Positions 25,673-34,811 of a DNA stretch of 64,000 bases are shown here, one piece after another (the first letter of the stretch is position 1; each line of letters starts with the position of its first letter). Below the pieces are notes generated by a model, which was not told the origin of the DNA, ran no database searches, and was given only the letters and a program-made list of their open reading frames with translations. The stretch comes from Paenibacillus sp. FSL H7-0357 (GTDB lineage Bacteria > Bacillota > Bacilli > Paenibacillales > Paenibacillaceae), in NCBI RefSeq assembly GCF_000758525.1, contig NZ_CP009241.1, positions 3,658,001-3,722,000 of the forward strand. Direction: 5' to 3'. Both the position numbers and the translations under genes were made by a program.

Positions 25673-25879
25673 CTAGAAGCCTTTGTATTGTGGCTCCTCT
25701 TGTTCAAGTTCGGTTACACGGCCTTCAACCTGCTGCACAATTTGCTGCGTCTGTTCCGCTGCACTTGTGAACAAGGTTTTGGCCTGCTGGTTTTGAGTCT
25801 CCATCGCGAATTGCTCCAGACTCGCTTGCGCGCTTTTCAGCGATGACAGGCAAGTCTTCACTTGTGAGGATACAGTCAT
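25673..25879 (-). CDS. DUF1657 protein (spore-associated)
   Basis: A 68-aa helical protein starting MTVSSQVKTCLSSLKSAQASL, the typical DUF1657 N-terminus. Minus-strand RBS AAAGGAGG is 9 bases upstream. DUF1657 proteins are common in endospore formers and are expressed in the forespore in B. subtilis relatives. It is adjacent to a DUF421 protein whose C-terminal end (residues about 225-280) is homologous to it (see the 2Duf-like gene). A possible sigma-F/G promoter lies at 25923-25954. Confidence 0.9.
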   Translation of the reverse strand: MTVSSQVKTCLSSLKSAQASLEQFAMETQNQQAKTLFTSAAEQTQQIVQQVEGRVTELEQEEPQYKGF

Positions 25880-25922
25880 TAGATATTGCCTCCTTTTAGG
25901 TAGTTAGCAAACTGAACGAATC

Positions 25923-25954
25923 ATAGTATCCACCGGTGAAGATGCAGAAATACA
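25923..25954 (-). promoter_or_regulatory. candidate sigma-F/sigma-G promoter of the DUF1657 gene
   Basis: On the minus strand TGTATT at 25954-25949 and GGATACTAT at 25931-25923 are spaced by 17-18 bases and resemble forespore promoters (GYATA / GGNNANNNT or CATACTA). The -10 lies about 44 bases before the start codon. Confidence 0.35.
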
Positions 25955-25996
25955 GGTAAAAAATTCTAATTCGAAGCGTTGGTCTTTTGGATTAAA

Positions 25997-26013
25997 CAAG
26001 AAATTATTTCTTG
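25997..26013. repeat. perfect 7-bp inverted repeat
   Basis: CAAGAAA-TTA-TTTCTTG in the promoter region of the 2Duf-like gene. No regulator assigned. Confidence 0.4.
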
Positions 26014-26086
26014 GTTAGGTCTGCGCCCTTTAACAAATAATGAGCATGTTGACATGCGGTAATTCTAAACTTAGGAGGTAGTAATC

Positions 26087-26947
26087 ATGCCGGAATGGCT
26101 TGAGGTGATTTGGCGGACAATTTTCGCGGTGGTTGTGCTCTTCTTTTTGACAAAGCTGCTGGGGAAGAGACAAGTTTCGCAGCTGTCTTTTTTCGAATAT
26201 ATCACTGGAATTACAGTAGGTAGCTTGGCGGCTTACATATCCCTCGATACCGATAAAACATGGCATTTGGGGGTGATTTCGCTGATCGTCTGGGTGGCGT
26301 TCTCCCTTGGTATCGAGTTTCTGCAAATCAAGAGCAAGAAGGCCAGGGATTTCATTGACTTCAAGTCAACCGTGCTAATCAAAGACGGTAAAATTCTGGA
26401 AGAAAATATGAAAAAAGAGCGTTTAACAACTGACGAATTGCTGGAGGAGCTGCGGAAGAAGGATGTCTTCAAATTGGCAGATGTCGAATTTGCGATCATG
26501 GAATCGGATGGAGCGATTAACGTCCTGCTTACCCGGGAGAATCAGGCGCTGACACCAAAAGATATGGGCATTAAAGTGGCTCCTGAGAAGGAATCTCAAG
26601 CCGTTATTATGGACGGCAAGATCATGGACAAACCTTTGGATACGCTGAATTTGTCCCGAGGCTGGCTGCAGGGCCAGCTTGAAAAGCAGGGTTTAACCGC
26701 TGAAAATGTATTCCTCGGCCAGGTGGATTCCTATGGCGAACTTACTGTGGATCTATATGCGGACAAGGTGCAGGTGCCAAAGCCGCAGGATAAACCCCAG
26801 CTATATGCACTGCTGAAGAAATGTGAAGCCGATCTGGAACTGTTCAGCCTTTCCACCGACAAAAAGGAAGCCAAACAGATGTATGAAGAGTGCTCCGGGA
26901 AGCTGCAGACATTGCTGCAGAGTTTGAAACCTTATATCCAAAACTGA
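26087..26947 (+). CDS. 2Duf-like membrane protein (DUF421 + C-terminal DUF1657-like domain)
   Basis: A 286-aa protein. Three N-terminal helices (about residues 8-25, 33-55, 60-82) and the motif FFLTKLLGKRQVSQLSFFEY identify DUF421 (YetF/YrbG). The cytosolic DUF421 domain contains STVLIKDGKI and the VLLTRENQALTP region. The last 55 residues (YALLKKCEADLELFSLST, then AKQMYEECSGKLQTLLQ) align with the neighbouring DUF1657 protein, giving the DUF421-DUF1657 order of 2Duf, a protein that raises spore heat resistance in spoVA2mob operons. No spoVA genes are near. Inferred location: spore inner membrane. Confidence 0.8.
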   Translation: MPEWLEVIWRTIFAVVVLFFLTKLLGKRQVSQLSFFEYITGITVGSLAAYISLDTDKTWHLGVISLIVWVAFSLGIEFLQIKSKKARDFIDFKSTVLIKDGKILEENMKKERLTTDELLEELRKKDVFKLADVEFAIMESDGAINVLLTRENQALTPKDMGIKVAPEKESQAVIMDGKIMDKPLDTLNLSRGWLQGQLEKQGLTAENVFLGQVDSYGELTVDLYADKVQVPKPQDKPQLYALLKKCEADLELFSLSTDKKEAKQMYEECSGKLQTLLQSLKPYIQN

Positions 26948-27316
26948 GTAGTTTAACTCCATATAGCCTTACAAGACGAGCAGGCCAACAAAAACGAATG
27001 TTTTTTGTTGGCTTTTCATATGCTCAGCAATGTACACCGAGGGTGATTCCCCAAGTGTTCAATATTTCACATAAATGTAATAATGAGGGGTGAAAAAGAC
27101 TGTACAATTCTCAATAAATACTTATGATTGAGATTAGGCTGACCACTGCAAAAGAGCAGGCTTTTGATTTTTCGGCAGTCTTAAGTTTAAAGTGAAGTGA
27201 GGGATGCGATGCCGGGATAGGTACTGTGCTGATTTGAAGAAGCAGAAACAGGGATGAATTCGTAAATACCGCAACAGGTACTGAAAGAATATAACCTATT
27301 GGAGGTAAATGTTAAC
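26948..27316. other. 369-bp intergenic region before the pectate lyases
   Basis: It holds the terminator at 26984-27017 and then 300 bases of leader for the PL9 gene. No recognised riboswitch or small gene was found in the leader, which contains several short imperfect stems. Confidence 0.5.
26984..27017 (+). terminator. intrinsic terminator
   Basis: GCCAACAAAAA and TTTTTTGTTGGC arms around CGAATG, followed by TTTTC, after the 2Duf-like gene. Confidence 0.85.
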
Positions 27317-29284
27317 GTGAAAATAAAAAAACGATTTGCATTCTCTGCAATGATTGCGCTTTCGGCTATGCTGGCTCTCTCAGGGGTGGGTGGAAGTATT
27401 CCATCCGTTCAAGCGGCAAGCATCTTCAGTGATGATTTTGAATCCGGCAATGCCGGCAGCTGGACCCACACGTCAGGCTCATGGACAGTGCTGCAGGACG
27501 GTAGCTCTCATGTCTATTATCAATCGGGTAATACGGAAGGGCGCTCCTCGGCGGGCAACAGTAGCTGGACTGACTACAGCGTGCAGGCAGATGTGAAAAT
27601 TGACAACTTTAACGGCACAAACCGCACTTATCTCTGCGGCCGTTATACAGATGGCAATAATTATTATGCGGCTTCGCTCTCCAACAGCAATGGGGGTACG
27701 CTGGAAATCCGGAAGAAGGTCGGCGGCTCCAGCACTACACTTGCCACTAAAACAGACTTCCCTGTCACTGCCGGTACAGTGTACACGGTTAAGCTAGAGC
27801 TAAGCGGAAGCACGATCAACTTTTATGTGAATAATGTCTTGCAATTGAATGCACACGATAACAATTTGACTTCCGGCGGTATCGGATTGGTCGCTTATAA
27901 GACAGCAGCCAAGTTCGACAATGTAGTTGTTTCTACTACGGATTCTACGACTCCAACTCCTTCACCAACCGCAACTGCAACCGTGGCACCGACGGCTACA
28001 GCCAGTTCTACTCCAGCACCATCGGCTACTCCGACAGCTGTACCCACAGCAACAGCAACAGTTACACCAACACCAACACCAACCGTGGCACCGACAACGA
28101 CACCCCCTCCGGCAACGGGTTCACTGTATGTCTCGCCGAATGGAGCGGCCGGAAATGCCGGAACCATCGGCAGTCCTACGACCCTGGATTCAGCTATTAC
28201 TAGAGTAGCCCCGGGAGAGACTATTTATCTGCGCGGGGGAACCTATACTTTTTCCGCTCCAGTAACAATTGAACGGGAGAACAGTGGAAGCACCAGTTTG
28301 CGCAAAAATATTGTGGCTTACGGAAACGAAAAACCGGTGCTTGATTTCTTCGCCGAATCCTTTGGGTCTACTGAACGCGGACTGCAGATTTATGGCCATT
28401 ACTGGAAGGTAAAGGGGCTTGAGATCAAAGGTGCAGGAGATAACGGGATCTTCATTGGCGGCAATTATAATATCATTGAGAATGTAGAAACGCACCATAA
28501 CCGGGATTCAGGGCTGCAGATCAGCCGCTATTCCTCCTCACTCTCCAATATGAGCGACTGGCCCAGCTATAACCAGATCATTGGCGTATACTCCCACGAC
28601 AATTTCGATCCGGACAATGGGGAGGATGCTGATGGTTTTGCCGCCAAGCTGACGATTGGACCGGGCAACGTCTTTGACAAGTGTATTGCTGCATGGAATA
28701 CAGATGACGGCTGGGATTTATATACCAAATCGGAAACAGGCCCGATTGGTGTGGTTACGATCAAGAACAGCATCGCCTACAAAAATGGCCAAACCTCGGA
28801 TGGAAGCAGCACGGCAAACAGTGACGGCAACGGCTTCAAGCTGGGCGGGGAGAAAATTTCTGTGAATCATATTGTACAGAACAGCATCGCCTTCCAGAAT
28901 AAAAAACATGGCTTCACCTACAATAGCAATCCGGGCTCCATTCAGCTGACAGGCAATACCTCGTGGAGCAACGGCCAAAGCAATTTTGCTTTTGACACAG
29001 GGACACACCAGTTTACCAATAATTTGAGCTTTGCCGGCGGCTCCAGTGACAAAACCAGTGGTACAGATGTTCTCAGCACCAATGTCTGGTGGAAGAGCAA
29101 TGCCAGCACGAATGCCAAGGGACTGGTCGCGAGCAGTGCCGACTTCGCCAGCTTGACCCCTTCAGTCGTCAGAAATGCGGATGGTTCCTTCACACTCGGC
29201 AACTTCCTGAAACTGGCCAGCGGCAGTGATCTCATTGGCTCGGGCACACCAAGCGGCACGAATATCGGAGCTACGCTCCAGTAA
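27317..29284 (+). CDS. secreted pectate lyase, polysaccharide lyase family 9, with N-terminal LamG-like module
   Basis: A 655-aa extracellular enzyme. GTG at 27317 is taken because GGAGGT lies at 27301-27306. A signal peptide (to about SVQA) precedes a 165-residue jelly-roll module (FSDDFESGNAGSWT to AKFDNVVVS), a 60-residue Thr/Pro/Ala linker encoded by repetitive DNA, and a right-handed beta-helix of about 390 residues. The PL9 signature DADGFAAKLTIG is present, carrying the Ca-binding and catalytic Asp/Lys. The enzyme cleaves polygalacturonate by beta-elimination. A PL1 lyase follows 50 bases downstream, so the two form a pectin-degradation pair. Confidence 0.9.
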   Translation: MKIKKRFAFSAMIALSAMLALSGVGGSIPSVQAASIFSDDFESGNAGSWTHTSGSWTVLQDGSSHVYYQSGNTEGRSSAGNSSWTDYSVQADVKIDNFNGTNRTYLCGRYTDGNNYYAASLSNSNGGTLEIRKKVGGSSTTLATKTDFPVTAGTVYTVKLELSGSTINFYVNNVLQLNAHDNNLTSGGIGLVAYKTAAKFDNVVVSTTDSTTPTPSPTATATVAPTATASSTPAPSATPTAVPTATATVTPTPTPTVAPTTTPPPATGSLYVSPNGAAGNAGTIGSPTTLDSAITRVAPGETIYLRGGTYTFSAPVTIERENSGSTSLRKNIVAYGNEKPVLDFFAESFGSTERGLQIYGHYWKVKGLEIKGAGDNGIFIGGNYNIIENVETHHNRDSGLQISRYSSSLSNMSDWPSYNQIIGVYSHDNFDPDNGEDADGFAAKLTIGPGNVFDKCIAAWNTDDGWDLYTKSETGPIGVVTIKNSIAYKNGQTSDGSSTANSDGNGFKLGGEKISVNHIVQNSIAFQNKKHGFTYNSNPGSIQLTGNTSWSNGQSNFAFDTGTHQFTNNLSFAGGSSDKTSGTDVLSTNVWWKSNASTNAKGLVASSADFASLTPSVVRNADGSFTLGNFLKLASGSDLIGSGTPSGTNIGATLQ

Positions 29285-29334
29285 TCGTTATAACTAAGGA
29301 GATGCATGTTATACAAACTTTGAGGAGGAGAAAA

Positions 29335-30951
29335 ATGGCTTCCAAACGAATGAGATTAAGGCTGCTGAGCGGAATGGGATTCGCTGTAATTCTTGCACTG
29401 ATATTTATTGTCCCGGCCAGCGCAGCTTCTTTAGTCAGCTATGATTTTGAAAATGAAGGCGCTAACAACTGGACCAGCACAACTGAAACCTGGTCTGTCG
29501 TTCAGGATGGAAGTTCCTCCGTCTACTATCAATCCAGCTCCTCGGAAGGGCGCACCTCTGCCGGTAACAGCGGATGGACCAATTACAGCGTGCAGTCCGC
29601 CCCAACACCATCAGACGCGCTCAGTGCATACAATTTGACTGGCTTCTCCGCAGGCAACTCCGGCGGAGGCATTGTGAATGAATCGAATACCACCCTTTAC
29701 AAAAAGGTGTACACTGCGACTGATCTGGCAGCTGCACTCAAGAAAGGGTCCGGTGTAAAGGTCATTGAGATTATGAATGACCTGAATCTAGGCTGGAACG
29801 AGATCCCTTCCGCCGCTCAAACCTCACCGTTTGCGGCCCATAATTCTCCGCTGACTCACCCGGTACTGCTGCAGACAGGAGTAAGTAAAGTTACTCTTGA
29901 CGGCTTTGACGGTCTGACGATCTTCTCGGCTAACGGGGCTAAGATTAAGCATGCGTCATTTGCAATTAAACGCAGCTCCAACCTGATCATCCGCAATCTC
30001 GAATTCGACGAATTATGGGAATGGGATGAGGCCAGCAAGGGGGATTTCGACAAAAACGACTGGGATTATATCACGCTTGAAGAGGACACCAACGTATGGA
30101 TTGACCACTGTACCTTTAACAAGTCCTATGACGGACTGGTCGATTCGAAGAAGGGCACTTCCGGGGTGACCCTCTCCTGGTCAACCTTCAAGGGCGATGA
30201 CCGGAGTCCAAACAGCTGGGTGACCCGGCAGATCAACGCGCTGGAGGCCAACAGCTCTGCTTATCCGATGTATGCCTATCTGCGCAGCAGCGCCATCGGT
30301 TTAAGCAAGGCAGATATCATTGCAGTTGCAAGCTCTCAGAAAAAAGGACATTTGGTGGGTGCCACATCTTTTGATTCGGGAAATTCCAATTTAAGCATTA
30401 CCCTGCACCATAATTATTATCTCGACATTCAGGACCGCTTGCCGCGTCTGCGGGGAGGCAACGCCCATGTCTATAACATTCTGGCGGATAATTCCGCTGT
30501 TTGGGCAGCGAAGTCAAGAATCACAACAGTGATGGAAACGGCGATTGCCGGCAAGGGCTACCACTTTGGAGTAACCAGCAACGGGTCCATTTCTACGGAA
30601 GGCGGGGCGGTATTGGTAGAGAAATCCAACTTCGTTGATATCTTGTATCCGCTGCGCAATAATCAGACAGATCCCGCAGATTCCAGCTACAGCGGTAAAA
30701 TCAAGGCGCTCGACACGATGTACTCTTTAAATGGCGTGTCTTTCAGAGGGAACAGTGACACCTCCGGAAGTCCGCTTGCCCCGGTACCGGCAACTATTAT
30801 TCCGTTCTCCTGGTCTGGAATTTCGGCTTTGCCTTACAGCTATCCGGTGGATGACCCCTCCACGCTAGCTGCCAGACTAACGGCTTCCAATGGCTCGGGA
30901 GCGGGTAAACTGAACTGGACGAAATCCAACTGGTTACAGACAATGTATTAA
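29335..30951 (+). CDS. secreted pectate lyase, polysaccharide lyase family 1, with truncated N-terminal module
   Basis: A 538-aa extracellular enzyme. ATG at 29335 with GGAGGAG directly upstream; the frame is open 33 bases further. After the signal peptide comes a 50-residue piece (YDFENEGANNWTST to TNYSVQS) homologous to the first third of the module in the PL9 protein, then directly the PL1 fold. PL1 motifs: FDGLTIFSANGAKI, NLEFDELWEW, WIDHCTFNKSYDGLVD (Ca-binding), and the catalytic Arg region QDRLPRLRGGNAHV. The truncated module suggests a recombination event. It converges on nothing; an aldo/keto reductase follows 100 bases later. Confidence 0.9.
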   Translation: MASKRMRLRLLSGMGFAVILALIFIVPASAASLVSYDFENEGANNWTSTTETWSVVQDGSSSVYYQSSSSEGRTSAGNSGWTNYSVQSAPTPSDALSAYNLTGFSAGNSGGGIVNESNTTLYKKVYTATDLAAALKKGSGVKVIEIMNDLNLGWNEIPSAAQTSPFAAHNSPLTHPVLLQTGVSKVTLDGFDGLTIFSANGAKIKHASFAIKRSSNLIIRNLEFDELWEWDEASKGDFDKNDWDYITLEEDTNVWIDHCTFNKSYDGLVDSKKGTSGVTLSWSTFKGDDRSPNSWVTRQINALEANSSAYPMYAYLRSSAIGLSKADIIAVASSQKKGHLVGATSFDSGNSNLSITLHHNYYLDIQDRLPRLRGGNAHVYNILADNSAVWAAKSRITTVMETAIAGKGYHFGVTSNGSISTEGGAVLVEKSNFVDILYPLRNNQTDPADSSYSGKIKALDTMYSLNGVSFRGNSDTSGSPLAPVPATIIPFSWSGISALPYSYPVDDPSTLAARLTASNGSGAGKLNWTKSNWLQTMY

Positions 30952-31051
30952 CCGGACTGGGTGGGAGAGCGTTTTTATTTCTCGATTAACGGCGCTATAC
31001 TATAGTGGAATGGCTATTATTACATTTGGTATAGAGAGGAAGTTGTTGATC

Positions 31052-32035
31052 TTGGAATATGTGAAACTGGGATCTACCGGTCTGGACGTCTCGCGGATTT
31101 GCCTCGGCTGCATGAGTTATGGCATTCCTGAACGCGGGTCGCATGCCTGGACACTGAATGAGCAGGAGAGTCGTCCGTTTATCCAAAAGGCGCTGGAGCT
31201 GGGCATTAATTTCTTTGATACAGCCAATGTATATTCGGACGGAACCAGTGAGGAGATACTTGGGCGGGCGCTGAAGGATTTTGCCTCCCGCGATGAAGTG
31301 GTCATTGCCACCAAGGTGCATGGCAGAATGCGCCCGGGGCCCAATGGCGGCGGATTGTCACGCAAAGCGATACTGAGTGAAATTGACCACAGTCTTAAGC
31401 GGCTGGGAACGGATTATGTGGACTTGTATCAAATCCACCGCTGGGATAACCAGACGCCTATCGAAGAGACGATGGAGGCCCTGCATGATGTTGTGAAGGC
31501 GGGGAAAGCCCGTTATATCGGAGCTTCCTCCATGTATGCCTGGCAGTTTCTCAAGGCGCTGCATGTTGCAGAGCAGCATGGCTGGACCCGTTTTGTCAGC
31601 ATGCAGAATTATGTGAATTTGCTGTACCGTGAGGAGGAACGGGAAATGCTGCCGCTTTGTGAAGCGGAGGGCATCGGCGTGATTCCCTGGAGTCCATTGG
31701 CCCGCGGCCGCCTTACAAGGGACTGGGAAGAAGCGAGCACCCGTTCCGAGCGCGATGAATTCGCCAAGCAGCTTTATTCACAAATGGAAGAGGCGGACCG
31801 GATTGTCGCACTTAGGGTGAAGGAAATCGCCGAGGAACGGGCTGTCCCGCGTGCTCAAGTGGCCTTGGCTTGGGTGCTTCAGAAGAAACCTGTGGCCGCT
31901 CCGATTGTCGGAGCGACCAAGATGGCGCATCTGGAAGATGCAGCAGCAGCGGTGTCCCTTCGTCTGACCCCGGAAGAAGTCCGCAGACTGGAAGAACCGT
32001 ATATCCCGCATCCTGTAATCGGCGGATTGAACTGA
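31052..32035 (+). CDS. aldo/keto reductase
   Basis: A 327-aa NADPH-dependent reductase of the YhdN/IolS-like AKR group. TTG at 31052 is preferred: AGAGAGGA is about 10 bases upstream and the product then begins EYVKLGSTGLDVSRICLG as in the family. The AKR tetrad is visible: Asp and Tyr in FFDTANVYSDG, Lys in VVIATKVHG and His in YQIHRWD. NADPH-binding residues lie in the C-terminal segment PIVGATKMAHLEDA. It stands alone between the lyases and the ger operon and ends at a clear terminator. Substrate unknown. Confidence 0.92.
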   Translation: MEYVKLGSTGLDVSRICLGCMSYGIPERGSHAWTLNEQESRPFIQKALELGINFFDTANVYSDGTSEEILGRALKDFASRDEVVIATKVHGRMRPGPNGGGLSRKAILSEIDHSLKRLGTDYVDLYQIHRWDNQTPIEETMEALHDVVKAGKARYIGASSMYAWQFLKALHVAEQHGWTRFVSMQNYVNLLYREEEREMLPLCEAEGIGVIPWSPLARGRLTRDWEEASTRSERDEFAKQLYSQMEEADRIVALRVKEIAEERAVPRAQVALAWVLQKKPVAAPIVGATKMAHLEDAAAAVSLRLTPEEVRRLEEPYIPHPVIGGLN

Positions 32036-32061
32036 ATCTTTACCCATGATGCATTAACCCT

Positions 32062-32090
32062 AAGAGCCTGCTGGTGAGCAGGCTCTTTGT
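32062..32090 (+). terminator. intrinsic terminator
   Basis: AAGAGCCTGCT-GGTG-AGCAGGCTCTT, an 11-bp perfect stem, ends the aldo/keto reductase transcript. The T-run is short. Confidence 0.8.
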
Positions 32091-32114
32091 GCTGCGGGCG
32101 GAGAGGGAAATAGA

Positions 32115-32144
32115 TGCATAACTTCATCGACTATTGGAAAACTA
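32115..32144 (+). promoter_or_regulatory. candidate sigma-G promoter of the germination operon
   Basis: TGCATA (32115-32120), 17 bases, then AAAACTA (32138-32144), compared with TGMATA and CATACTA of sigma-G. It lies 38 bases before the gerA-type start, as expected for a forespore-expressed ger operon. Confidence 0.45.
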
Positions 32145-32181
32145 AGTAAGATTCCCTATAGATCAGTGGAGGTGAAGCGAG

Positions 32182-33630
32182 ATGACAGCCAGCATACTGG
32201 ATAATATAAAAGAGCAGCTTACGGGATGCAGCGATGCCGTATACCAGTCTATTATCGTATATGGTCATGCCTGCATGCTGGTCTACATTCCTTCCATTGT
32301 AGATACACTCAGTCTGCAGGAGTTTGTGTCATCTCCGCTCAAATCCGAAGCGAATTCCGAGCCGGATTGGCCGCGTTTTCTGGAACGGCTCGACCGGGGA
32401 TCTGCTTTTGCCATTCCTTATATCAAGGTATTTGACCCCGATCGGGCGGTAGAGCTGATAGTCAGCGGCAATCCGGTGCTTTGTATCGAAGGGCTGCCCT
32501 ATTTATATTATTTCGAGATCGCCCACTATCAGAAACGTTCAGTATCGGAATCACAGAACGAGCTGGTTGTCATCGGCCCCCAGGAGGCCTTCATCGAAGA
32601 TATTGATACCAATTTATCGCTGCTGCGCCATAAAATTAAACATGCCGATCTAAAGACCAAACATTTCTCTATCGGCAAATATACAAAAACCGATGTGTAT
32701 GTGGTATATATCGAAGGCCTGTACAAGCCGGAGCTTCTGGCTTCAATTGAAGATACATTACGCAAAATGTCGATCGACGGTGTGCTTGGCATCAGTTATT
32801 TGGCAGAGCATATGAAGCAGGGGAATTTCTCGCCTTTTCCTGTGTTCCAGTATACAGAACGCCCTGACTCAGTGGCAGCCTCATTAATGGAAGGGCGGGT
32901 GGGACTGCTGCAGGATGGGACTCCATCCGCTCTGCTGACACCGGTAACTTTGTTCTCGCTGCTGCAATCCTCCGAGGATTATTACCAAAGCTTTTATGCC
33001 GGCAGCTGGATCCGGCTGGTCCGCTTCTTTTTTTCTATTATATCCATGCTGCTGCCTGCGTTGTATGTTGCGATTACAACCTTTCATTCGCAGATCATTC
33101 CTTCTGATCTGTTGATTACCATTGCTGCGGCAAGAGAAAACATCCCTTTCTCTGCCCTGACCGAAGCGCTGATAATGGAGCTGACCTTTGAAGCACTTAG
33201 AGAAGCGGGAACCCGGATTCCTAAGCCGGTAGGGCAGACGGTATCCATCATTGGCGGTATCGTAATCGGGCAGGCTGCGGTTCAGGCAGGAATTGTTTCT
33301 GCGCCGATGGTTATTGTCGTTTCCATTACCGGGATTGCTTCCTATATCATTCCCCATTTGGAGCTGGGTTTGACCTTCAGATTACTGCGTTTTGTGCTCC
33401 TCATCCTGGGTGGAACGATGGGGTTATTGGGCGTATTTGTGGCTACTTTTATGATTTACGGCCATTTGGCCAATCTTAAATCCTTTGGAACTCCTTATTT
33501 GCAGCCGATCGCTCCGCTTGTATTACAGGATTTGAAGGATACGCTGTTTCGTGTTCCGTCCCCGTTCATGAATAAGCGCAGCACATCCTTTACAGACCGG
33601 AAGAATCAAAGGAGACAGAAGCGGCAATGA
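32182..33630 (+). CDS. GerA-family spore germinant receptor subunit A
   Basis: A 482-aa subunit of a nutrient germinant receptor in the spore inner membrane. GGAGGTGAAG precedes the ATG. A soluble N-terminal domain of about 240 residues (ILDNIKEQLTGCSDA, and LVVIGPQEAFIEDIDTNLSL, the conserved GPQE..F... motif) is followed by four to five membrane helices and a basic tail (SFTDRKNQRRQKRQ). The signature PLPALYVAI-like segment LPALYVAITTFHSQ and the MELTFEALREAG motif are both present. The stop overlaps the gerC-type start by 4 bases. Germinant unknown. Confidence 0.93.
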   Translation: MTASILDNIKEQLTGCSDAVYQSIIVYGHACMLVYIPSIVDTLSLQEFVSSPLKSEANSEPDWPRFLERLDRGSAFAIPYIKVFDPDRAVELIVSGNPVLCIEGLPYLYYFEIAHYQKRSVSESQNELVVIGPQEAFIEDIDTNLSLLRHKIKHADLKTKHFSIGKYTKTDVYVVYIEGLYKPELLASIEDTLRKMSIDGVLGISYLAEHMKQGNFSPFPVFQYTERPDSVAASLMEGRVGLLQDGTPSALLTPVTLFSLLQSSEDYYQSFYAGSWIRLVRFFFSIISMLLPALYVAITTFHSQIIPSDLLITIAAARENIPFSALTEALIMELTFEALREAGTRIPKPVGQTVSIIGGIVIGQAAVQAGIVSAPMVIVVSITGIASYIIPHLELGLTFRLLRFVLLILGGTMGLLGVFVATFMIYGHLANLKSFGTPYLQPIAPLVLQDLKDTLFRVPSPFMNKRSTSFTDRKNQRRQKRQ

Positions 33631-34790
33631 AACTTTTAAAGCAGGCAGTCATTATCCTAATGCTGCTGAATCTGACCGGCTGCTGGTCCAAGGTGGAGCT
33701 GGATGAATTGACTTTTGTTTATGGATTATACATTGATGTTGGCAAGGAACCCGGAACGGTTGAGGTATCCATCAGCTCACCTCTACCCAATAGGCTGATG
33801 TCAGGTACGCAAACAGGGAGCGGAACCGGAGACGGCAAAGCCTACACTTTGGTTTCAAAGACAGCGCGTACCCTCCAGGATGCGAACATCATGATTCAAA
33901 AGGATCTTTCACGCCGTATTGAGCTCTCTCACATCAAAATTGTCGTGTTGGGAAACGAATATGCCCGGCAGGGAATCGGGGAGGTGCTGGAATGGTTCGA
34001 AAGAAAACCAGAATTTCCCCTCGGCACATATATCATGGCTGCTCCCGGGAAGGCCAAAGATATTTTTAAGTTATCTCCTGTGTTCGAACAGCTTCCCGAC
34101 CAAGTGCTGATGAATATCGCAAATGAGAATATCATGTTCAATACAAGCGTTATGGATTGTATATTAGCGGAAGTTTCAAATATGGGGTATGCGATGAACT
34201 ATCTTTCATTCGGTAAGAAAGACGAAACGAGCGAGCAAGGAAAAACGGAGTATTGGGCAGGTGTACAAGGGGTTATGCTGTTCCATGATGCTAAGATGAA
34301 GGGCATTCTGGATGTAAAGCAGAGCAGGGCTTTGGCATGGGGGGCGGGACATCTGGCCGGAAGATTGAAGCTGCCTGAATATACGATAACCTGGGATGAA
34401 GAAGGTAAAGGCACTGCCAGCGCTATATTCCAAAGAAACTCCGCCTCAAGCTCTGTGAAAATGACAAGCAAAGGTCCTGTCTTTCATATAAAGGTGAAAG
34501 GGGGCGCAAGTATTACCTTTTTTAAAGATTCAGAGGGCCGCAGTGCCAGCAAACTTAGTCCTTTATTAAAGAGAAGGCTTCAGGAGCAGGTTGTAAAAGA
34601 AATTTCGGACTCGCTCCGGACTGTGCAAGACGCGCAGGTTGACGTTCTGCAGCTTGGAATGCTGGTGGAATGGAATTATCCTAAGGCGTGGAGTAAGCTC
34701 CGCGAACGCTGGACTGATTATTACGCCCATCATGCCGAGATTAAAGTAACGGCTGACTTCACCATAGAGGATTTTGGTTCGGAGAGATAA
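33627..34790 (+). CDS. Ger(x)C-family spore germination lipoprotein
   Basis: A 387-aa lipoprotein subunit of the receptor. The lipobox LTGC places the lipidated Cys near residue 19. The family motifs WSKVELDELTFVYGLYID at the mature N-terminus and RRIELSHIKIVVLG are present, as is the C-terminal domain with PKAWSKLRERWTDYY. It overlaps the gerA-type stop (ATGA) and is followed after 21 bases by the permease subunit. Complete and intact. Confidence 0.93.
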   Translation: MKLLKQAVIILMLLNLTGCWSKVELDELTFVYGLYIDVGKEPGTVEVSISSPLPNRLMSGTQTGSGTGDGKAYTLVSKTARTLQDANIMIQKDLSRRIELSHIKIVVLGNEYARQGIGEVLEWFERKPEFPLGTYIMAAPGKAKDIFKLSPVFEQLPDQVLMNIANENIMFNTSVMDCILAEVSNMGYAMNYLSFGKKDETSEQGKTEYWAGVQGVMLFHDAKMKGILDVKQSRALAWGAGHLAGRLKLPEYTITWDEEGKGTASAIFQRNSASSSVKMTSKGPVFHIKVKGGASITFFKDSEGRSASKLSPLLKRRLQEQVVKEISDSLRTVQDAQVDVLQLGMLVEWNYPKAWSKLRERWTDYYAHHAEIKVTADFTIEDFGSER

Positions 34791-34811
34791 ATGAATACTC
34801 AAGGAGACGTT

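Noticed and set aside
27950..28120. Repeat-rich DNA in the PL9 gene taken as a mobile or CRISPR-like repeat
   Set aside because: It encodes a Thr/Pro linker of a secreted enzyme; repeats are codon-based and not spaced.
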